This document shows positions 20,897 to 25,898 of a DNA stretch of 25,898 nt, one piece after another (positions within the stretch are counted from its first letter, which is position 1; every line of letters begins with the position of its first letter). This stretch comes from DATFPK01 sp035264885. Its GTDB lineage: Bacteria > Actinomycetota > Thermoleophilia > Solirubrobacterales > 70-9. The notes beneath the pieces were generated by a model. That model saw nothing but the letters and a program-made list of their open reading frames with translations. It was not told where the DNA came from and searched no databases. The DNA lies in NCBI GenBank assembly GCA_035264885.1, contig DATFPK010000074.1, positions 1 to 25,898 of the forward strand. Direction: 5' to 3'. The translations under genes and the position numbers were made by a program.

Positions 20897-21595
20897 CTAG
20901 CCCTCGGCGAACTTGTAGCCGACGCCGCGCACCGTGAGGACGAGCTCCGGGTGCTGGGGGTCGCCCTCGATCTTCTGGCGGAGGTTGGAGATGTGGACGT
21001 CGCAGGCGCGCTCGTCGCCATCGAACTCGGTCTGCCAGAGCTCCTCCATGATCTGGGAGCGGCGGAAGACCTGGCCGGCGCTGCCGGCGAGCAGGCGGAG
21101 GAGCTGGAACTCCGAGCGCGTCAGGTTGACCTGGCGGCCGTGGACCGTGACCAGGTGGCGGACGAGGTCGATCGACACCGGCCCGGCTTCGATCCTCGCC
21201 GCCTCGGCGGTCTGGGGCTCGCGGTCGAGCTCGCGGCGCCTCAGCAGCGCGCGCACCCGGCCGAGCAGCTCGCGGACCGAGAACGGCTTGGTCACGTAGT
21301 CGTCCGCCCCGACTTCGAGGCCGACCACCTTGTCGACCTCCGCGTCCTTCGCGGTGAGGATGATGATCGGCACGGCGCTGCGCGCCCGGACCTCGCGACA
21401 GATGTCGAGGCCGCTGCGGCCCGGCATCATGATGTCGAGGATCAGCAGGTCGAACGGCATCCCGTCGCCGATCTTCTCTTCGACGTCGGTGCCGTCCACC
21501 GCCGGAGTCACCTCGAAACCGTCCTGGGTCAACGCGTAGCCGACCGAGTCGCGGACCGAGGGCTCGTCGTCGGCGATGAGGACCCGGCTGCTCAT
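20897..21595 (-). CDS. OmpR/PhoB-family response regulator (RegX3-like)
   Basis: This 232-residue regulator has a receiver domain with the acidic pair D9/D10 (LIADDEPSVRD), phospho-acceptor D54 (LLILDIMMPGRSG), T81 (IIILTAKDAE) and K103 (DYVTKPFSVREL). A linker leads to an OmpR-type winged-helix DNA-binding domain (VNLTRSEFQLLRLLAGSAGQ, RACDVHISNLRQKIEGDP and LTVRGVGYKF). Its ATG overlaps the end of the kinase gene in an ATGA arrangement, so both are co-translated. Features are closest to the RegX3/PhoP phosphate-response type, but the signal is not shown by the sequence. Confidence 0.95.
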   Translation of the reverse strand: MSSRVLIADDEPSVRDSVGYALTQDGFEVTPAVDGTDVEEKIGDGMPFDLLILDIMMPGRSGLDICREVRARSAVPIIILTAKDAEVDKVVGLEVGADDYVTKPFSVRELLGRVRALLRRRELDREPQTAEAARIEAGPVSIDLVRHLVTVHGRQVNLTRSEFQLLRLLAGSAGQVFRRSQIMEELWQTEFDGDERACDVHISNLRQKIEGDPQHPELVLTVRGVGYKFAEG

Positions 21596-23316
21596 GCGAC
21601 CGAGGTTGCCTGGATCTGCGTGACCGGCAGCCGCACCCAGAACGTGCTGCCCTCGCCTTCGACCGAGGATGCGCCGATCTCGCCGCCCATGACGCTGACC
21701 ATCCGGCGGGCGATCGCGAGGCCGAGGCCGAAGCCCTCCTGCGTGCGCGACTCCGAGCGCCTGTAGAAGCGCTCGAACACGCGCTCGACCTCATCCGTCG
21801 GAATCCCTGAACCTGTGTCGGTCACCTCGAGCATCACCCCGTCCGTCCCGTCGCGGCGGCCGCGAACCGTAACGGCCCCCGGCTCGGGCGTGTTCTTGTA
21901 GGCATTCGTCAGCAGGCCGATCAGCACCTGCCGCAGCAAGGTCGGGTCCCCCTTCGCGGCCAGCCCCGGCTCGACCTCGACCGTCAGCTCGATTCCCTCG
22001 GGCGCCTTCACCGCCTTGACGACGTCGCTCACCGCGGAATCGACGTCGACGATCTCCGCCTCCGAGGCCCCCAGGGACTCGACCCGGGCCAGGGTGAGCA
22101 GGGACTGGGTCAGCCGGCTCATCCGCTCGGCATCCTGCTCGAGCCGGGAGATGAAGTGATCGCGCGCCTCCGGGTCGTCCTTCGCCCCGCCTTGGAGGAC
22201 CTCGATCGCCCCCGAGATCCCCGCCAGCGGGTTCCGCAGCTCGTGCGCGGCATTGGAGACGAAGTCGCGCTCCGCCCACTCCCGCCGCATCTCGTCGGTC
22301 CGGTCCCGAGAGATCGCCAGCACGGCGCTCTCGGCGGGCAGGTCGCGGACCTGGAGCGCGTAGGCCCGGTCGCCCACCCGCAGGGCGGGGTGGGCGGCAA
22401 ACCCGGCCTCGGCCGCGCGCCGCAGGTGGGACTGGATGACCTCCGGCGGCTGTCCGTCCTCGTCCAGCAGGTCCTTCGCGGCCTGGTTCGAGAACCGGAC
22501 CCGGCCCTCGCGGTCGACGACCATCACGGCATCGGTCAGGCCGTCGAAGATCGCCGCCAGCTTGTCGCGGTCCGCGGTCAGCACGCCGAAGCTCTCCTTC
22601 AGCGAGGCCCGCATCGACTCCAGGGCCCGGGCCAGGTCCCCGATCTCGTCTCGGCCCGAGCCGTCGAGCGGGGGGTCGAGGCTGCCGGAGGCCATCCGCT
22701 CGGCGCTCGCCGCCAGCCGCTTGACCCGGACCGCGATCGCGGAGGCGACGACGAAGCCGGCCAGCACTCCGACGAACACGGCGATCGCCAAGGCCCGCAG
22801 GCTGTCGTCTCCGAGCTGGTCGATCGCGTCCTGGAGCACCTCCTCACGCGAGTAGCGGGCGAGGACGGCTCCGGCGATCTTCGAGTCGGTGAAGACCGGT
22901 GCCGCCACCACCGTCAGCTCGCCGCCGATGTTCTCCTCGAAACGGCCGCCGGCCCGGGCCGTGTCGACCGCCACGTCACGGTTGGCGATCCGGCGCAGGA
23001 GCGGACCGGCGGGATCAGGCGCGACCAGCACGCCCCGGACGTCGAAGTACCAGGCGTGAAACCCGGGGGACTTCGAGCCCCGGATCAGCTCCTCCGGGTT
23101 CTCGGACCCGCCGAGCCGGTCGGCCAGCGCGACCGTCCGGCCCAGCGCCAGTTCGGTCGAGCGCTCGGAGAGCACCCGCTCGCTCGAGTCCCTGACCATG
23201 AGGTAGACCGAGGCGGCGGTGATCACGCCCACGGTGGCGAACGCGACACCCAGCCAGAGGCGCATCCCGACCCGCGGCCCCTCCGGGCGTCCCCCATTGC
23301 CACCGGACCAGGCCAT
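21592..23316 (-). CDS. Membrane sensor histidine kinase
   Basis: This 574-residue kinase has a first membrane span at about residues 19-41, an extracytoplasmic sensor region (about 42-172), and a second span at about 173-196. A HAMP domain (about 197-245), a PAS domain (about 252-345, FDGLTDAVMVVDREGRVRFS) and the HisKA box with phospho-acceptor H358 (SNAAHELRNPLAG) follow. The HATPase domain has the N box (LLTNAYKNTPEP), G1 box (DTGSGIP), F box (FERFYRR) and G2 box (GFGLGLAIARRM), so it appears active. The order PAS-HisKA-HATPase recalls SenX3/PhoR kinases, but the large outer sensor domain suggests direct sensing outside the membrane. The partner regulator overlaps its stop. Confidence 0.95.
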   Translation of the reverse strand: MAWSGGNGGRPEGPRVGMRLWLGVAFATVGVITAASVYLMVRDSSERVLSERSTELALGRTVALADRLGGSENPEELIRGSKSPGFHAWYFDVRGVLVAPDPAGPLLRRIANRDVAVDTARAGGRFEENIGGELTVVAAPVFTDSKIAGAVLARYSREEVLQDAIDQLGDDSLRALAIAVFVGVLAGFVVASAIAVRVKRLAASAERMASGSLDPPLDGSGRDEIGDLARALESMRASLKESFGVLTADRDKLAAIFDGLTDAVMVVDREGRVRFSNQAAKDLLDEDGQPPEVIQSHLRRAAEAGFAAHPALRVGDRAYALQVRDLPAESAVLAISRDRTDEMRREWAERDFVSNAAHELRNPLAGISGAIEVLQGGAKDDPEARDHFISRLEQDAERMSRLTQSLLTLARVESLGASEAEIVDVDSAVSDVVKAVKAPEGIELTVEVEPGLAAKGDPTLLRQVLIGLLTNAYKNTPEPGAVTVRGRRDGTDGVMLEVTDTGSGIPTDEVERVFERFYRRSESRTQEGFGLGLAIARRMVSVMGGEIGASSVEGEGSTFWVRLPVTQIQATSVA

Positions 23317-23394
23317 GAGCAGGTACTAACACAAAAGCCACGCGGTCCGGGCGGCCCGCGGCCTGTCGCCTCCCGCGGTGGGAGAATCCGCCCG

Positions 23395-24126
23395 GTGAGC
23401 ACACTGGTCTTCATCCCGGCCTGGAACGAGGAGGCCTCGATCGCATCGGTGATCGCCGGGGTCCGCCGGGCCCTGCCCGACGCCGACCTGCTGGTCGTCG
23501 ACGACGGCTCGGTCGACGCAACCGCCGCCCGGGCGCTCGAGGCAGGCGCGCGGGTCGCCTCCCTGCCGTTCAACCAGGGCCTTGGCGCCGCCCTCCAGAC
23601 GGGTTACCTCTACGCGCTGCGCAACGGCTACGACTACTGCGCCCACCTTGATGCCGACGGGCAGCATCCGCCGGCCGAGGTCGCCCGCCTCCTCGCCGAG
23701 GTCACCGAGGACCGGGCCGACCTGGCGATCGGCTCCCGCTACCGCGACCCCGGCGCCGCCGAGGAAGACGACTACCGGCCCTCGGTCTCGCGCCGGATCG
23801 GCACCGGCGTCTTCCGCTTCTTCCTGACCCTCGCCACCCGCCAGCGCTTCACCGACACGACGAGCGGCATGCGAGCGGCCAACCGGAGGGTGATGACTCT
23901 CTTCGGCGAGCGCTACTCCCCGGATTTCGCCGAGCTCGAGTCCCTCCAGCGCGCCGTCCGCCAGGGGCTGCGGGTCGAGGAGCTGCCGGTCCGGATGCTG
24001 CCGCGCCGGGAAGGCCACTCGTTCCTCACGCCTCTGCGCTCCGCCTTCTTCATCTTCAAGAGCGTGATCGTGCTGCTGGTCGGCCAGTTCAGGCCGCGCA
24101 GCGCCGAGCTCGGAGACGACCGATGA
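23395..24126 (+). CDS. Family 2 glycosyltransferase (dolichyl-phosphate mannosyltransferase-like)
   Basis: This 243-residue GT-A enzyme probably transfers a sugar from a nucleotide donor to a lipid or glycan carrier. Motifs are VFIPAWNEEASIASVIAGVR, LLVVDDGSVDAT, FNQGLGAALQTGY, the metal-binding HLDADGQHPP and the acceptor-side TDTTSGMRAANRRVM. It lacks the long C-terminal membrane region of full polyprenol sugar transferases, having only a hydrophobic stretch near the end (AFFIFKSVIVLLVGQF). A GGTGGGAG element precedes the GTG start. The next gene, DUF2304, overlaps by four bases (ATGA), a common pairing in which the small membrane protein may serve as an anchor. The kinase gene is divergent. 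Confidence 0.93.
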   Translation: MSTLVFIPAWNEEASIASVIAGVRRALPDADLLVVDDGSVDATAARALEAGARVASLPFNQGLGAALQTGYLYALRNGYDYCAHLDADGQHPPAEVARLLAEVTEDRADLAIGSRYRDPGAAEEDDYRPSVSRRIGTGVFRFFLTLATRQRFTDTTSGMRAANRRVMTLFGERYSPDFAELESLQRAVRQGLRVEELPVRMLPRREGHSFLTPLRSAFFIFKSVIVLLVGQFRPRSAELGDDR

Positions 24127-24578
24127 GCTTCCTCGCGGCGGCCACCGAGCCCACGGTCAAGCTCACCCCCCAGGCGCGGATCCTCGCCGCCGCGATCGCC
24201 CTGGTCTTCATGGCGATGATCCTCGAGCTCATCCGCCGCCACCGTCTCCAGGAGCGCTACAGCGTGATCTGGTTCGTCGCCGGCCTCGGCATGCTGGCCG
24301 GCGCCACCTTCCCCGACCTGCTCGAGGTCGTCGCCGACGCAATGGGCGTCCGCGACACCAACGTGGCCCTCTTCTCCCTCGTCCTGCTCCTGCTACTCGG
24401 ACTGGCTCTCAACTTCAGCGTGATCGTCTCCCGCCAGGCCGAGCAGATCACGCGTCTCGCCCAGGAGCGGGCGATCGAGAGCGCCCGCGCGAACGGCGCC
24501 GGCCTGGACGCGCGCGGCGACGGAGCGGGTGGCTCAGCCGCCGAGCGCCCGGCGGAGCCGGGCGGCGAGCGCCTCTAG
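24123..24578 (+). CDS. DUF2304-family membrane protein
   Basis: This 151-residue protein has three likely membrane spans: ILAAAIALVFMAMILELI, IWFVAGLGMLAGATFPDLLE and LFSLVLLLLLGLALNFSVIV. Between spans one and two is the conserved RRHRLQERYSVIW motif of DUF2304. A short helix with REQ-type charged residues and a disordered Ala/Gly tail follow. DUF2304 genes are often found directly after family 2 glycosyltransferases in cell-surface glycan loci, as here. The tail overlaps the end of holB by 45 bases, convergent. Function is unknown; a role in anchoring the glycosyltransferase is inference. Confidence 0.88.
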   Translation: MSFLAAATEPTVKLTPQARILAAAIALVFMAMILELIRRHRLQERYSVIWFVAGLGMLAGATFPDLLEVVADAMGVRDTNVALFSLVLLLLLGLALNFSVIVSRQAEQITRLAQERAIESARANGAGLDARGDGAGGSAAERPAEPGGERL

Positions 24579-25655
24579 CGCCAGCTCCTCGGAGACGTTC
24601 AGCTCGAACCGCCGCAAGGTGTCGGCGACGAGCTCCACGGCACTCCGGGCCTGCATGGCGTCGACCCGCTCCGCCTGCGCCCGCAGCGCCTCGATTCGGT
24701 CGCGGTTGAAGGCGACGTCCTCGGCGCCGCTGGCGACGACCGCGAGATCGCGAAACCACGAGGCGCACAGGCCGAGGCCCAGCTCGAGGACGTCGGTGCG
24801 GCGGCGGCGCCCGGCCCGGCGCGCCTCCTCGTTCACCTCCCGCGCGGTCCGCTTCGCTCCCGTCTCGGCCTCGGCCGCGAGCCGCTCGCGGATGTTGTCT
24901 TCGGCTTCGGCTCCGGCGTCCTCGGCAACTGCGAGGAGCTCGCGCCAGGCCGCGCTCCCGTCGGCGCCCTCGACGGCAGCGGCGGCGCAGGCCTCTGCCC
25001 GCGCTCGCATGTCGCGGCCGCGGTCGCCGACCAGGGACCGGGCCCGGCCCAGGTCACCGCCGGCCAGGCGAGCGGCTGCCGCCGCCTCCTCGGTGTTGGC
25101 GTCTGCGGCGAGCGCCTCCTCGACGGCAGTCGCCGGCAATGGGCCGAAGTCGATCGGCTGACAGCGCGAGACGATCGTCTCGAGCAGCAGCTCGGGCTCG
25201 GAGCTGAGGATGAGCAGGTGGGCGAAGTCAGGCGGCTCCTCGAGCGTCTTCAGCAGGGCGTTCTGGCTCTCGTCCCGAAGCGCCTCGGCGTCCTCGATCA
25301 CGAAGACCCGCCGCCCACCCTCGAACGGCCGGTAGGCGGCGCCTCGAATCACCGTCTCGCGCACCTCCTCGACGAGATGCTGGGCTCCCCGCGGCACGAG
25401 CCAGACGAGATCGGGGTGCGGCGAGGGGTCGAGCAGCGCCCGGCGGCGGGCGTCCCCCGGGTCGGCCGCGCCGTGGGACAGCAGCTCGGCCGCAAACGCG
25501 CGCGCCGCCTCGCGCTTGCCGGAGCCGTGCGGCCCCCGGAAGAGGTAGGCATGGGACGGTCCGGAGGCGAGTGCGGCGCCCAGCGCCAGGCGGGCGCGCG
25601 GCTGATGGCGGAGGGATTCGTCGAGGCTGCCCGGCAGCCCGCCTACCTCAGCCAC
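24534..25655 (-). CDS. holB: DNA polymerase III subunit delta-prime
   Basis: Delta-prime is the stator of the clamp loader that places the beta sliding clamp on DNA. The 373-residue protein has the AAA+ opening SLRHQPRARLALGAALASGP and SHAYLFRGPHGSGKREAARA with a Walker A Lys (K47). It also has VFVIEDAEALRDESQNALLK and LKTLEEPPDFAHLLILSSEP, and the arginine-finger sensor SRC (IVSRCQPIDF). An all-helical C-terminal domain follows. The zinc-module cysteines usual between Walker A and B are absent. The GTG start overlaps the tmk stop by eight bases, the standard tmk-holB order. Confidence 0.94.
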   Translation of the reverse strand: MAEVGGLPGSLDESLRHQPRARLALGAALASGPSHAYLFRGPHGSGKREAARAFAAELLSHGAADPGDARRRALLDPSPHPDLVWLVPRGAQHLVEEVRETVIRGAAYRPFEGGRRVFVIEDAEALRDESQNALLKTLEEPPDFAHLLILSSEPELLLETIVSRCQPIDFGPLPATAVEEALAADANTEEAAAAARLAGGDLGRARSLVGDRGRDMRARAEACAAAAVEGADGSAAWRELLAVAEDAGAEAEDNIRERLAAEAETGAKRTAREVNEEARRAGRRRRTDVLELGLGLCASWFRDLAVVASGAEDVAFNRDRIEALRAQAERVDAMQARSAVELVADTLRRFELNVSEELALEALAARLRRALGG

Positions 25656-25898
25656 GCCGGCGCGCCACGGCCTCCATCACCCGGGCGTGCACCTCCTCGG
25701 GGCTCCCGGTCGCGTCGACCGGCACGACGCGGTCGGATGCGGTGATCGCGATCTCCTCGTAGGCCTCGGCGACCGCCCGCTGGAACTCCAGCCCCTCGGC
25801 CTCGAAGCGGTCGTCCCCCCCGGCCCGGGCCAGGCCGTCCCCGGGGTCGATCCGCAAAAGGATCGTCAGATCGGGCCAGAGCCCGTCCGTCGCCGCAT
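25648..25898 (-). CDS. tmk: Thymidylate kinase, C-terminal fragment
   Basis: Only the last 83 or so codons are in the window; the gene continues past the right edge. Thymidylate kinase phosphorylates dTMP to dTDP. The sequence TDGLWPDLTILLRIDPGDGL is the typical strand and loop after the lid approach, DDRFEAEGLEFQRAVAEAYE carries the D-R-F-E motif, and VVPVDATGSPEEVHARVMEA is the usual C-terminal end. Its partner holB overlaps its stop by eight bases. Confidence 0.93.
   Translation of the reverse strand, partial: AATDGLWPDLTILLRIDPGDGLARAGGDDRFEAEGLEFQRAVAEAYEEIAITASDRVVPVDATGSPEEVHARVMEAVARRRG

Noticed and set aside
22156..23394. Upstream extension of the glycosyltransferase frame
   Set aside because: It is antisense to the histidine kinase gene; the glycosyltransferase fold begins right at GTG 23395.

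Overview
This is a GC-rich chromosomal window with actinobacterial gene content and order. GTG and TTG starts are common. The L33-SecE-NusG-L11-L1-L10-L7/L12-RpoB run, a group 1 sigma factor, an Lrp/AsnC regulator and a RegX3-type two-component pair all fit Actinomycetota. The mixture of genes suggests a deep lineage such as Thermoleophilia (Solirubrobacterales or Gaiellales); that placement is inference. No insertion sequence, prophage, integrase or CRISPR array was seen.

Layout. (1) About 1-7170, minus strand: the ribosomal/transcription cluster read from tRNA-Thr(GGT) through an acyl-CoA dehydrogenase, rpmG, secE, nusG, rplK, rplA, a secreted beta-propeller protein, rplJ, rplL and the first 100 codons of rpoB. 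It carries an L10 leader with an attenuator-like hairpin, a similar hairpin before rpmG, heptanucleotide repeats before rplK and a long hairpin between rplL and rpoB. (2) 7207-10092: a small membrane protein, a MerR-family regulator, and a divergent 615-residue polytopic membrane protein with two copies of an Asp-x3-His-x(13-14)-His motif. (3) 10058-14414: a tightly overlapping operon of a GATase-like/DUF6421-like protein, an SDR and a threonine aldolase, divergent from an Lrp/AsnC regulator. (4) 14415-20865: tRNA-Tyr with terminator, primary sigma factor, an archaeal-type (MptA-like) GTP cyclohydrolase, PgsA, an ACT-domain malic enzyme, a cupredoxin lipoprotein, a family 5 uracil-DNA glycosylase, a hotdog thioesterase and tRNA-Thr(CGT). 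(5) 20897-25898: response regulator and sensor kinase, a family 2 glycosyltransferase with a DUF2304 partner, DNA polymerase III delta-prime, and the end of thymidylate kinase.

The two most promising leads are the MerR/membrane-protein pair, which may be a copper or other metal membrane system with a PmoC-like motif duplicated in one chain, and the Lrp-controlled operon whose first protein has a metallopeptidase-like HDxxH...EExRxD pattern. Several genes start 6-9 bases after a TANNNT -10 box, which suggests that leaderless mRNAs are common here.
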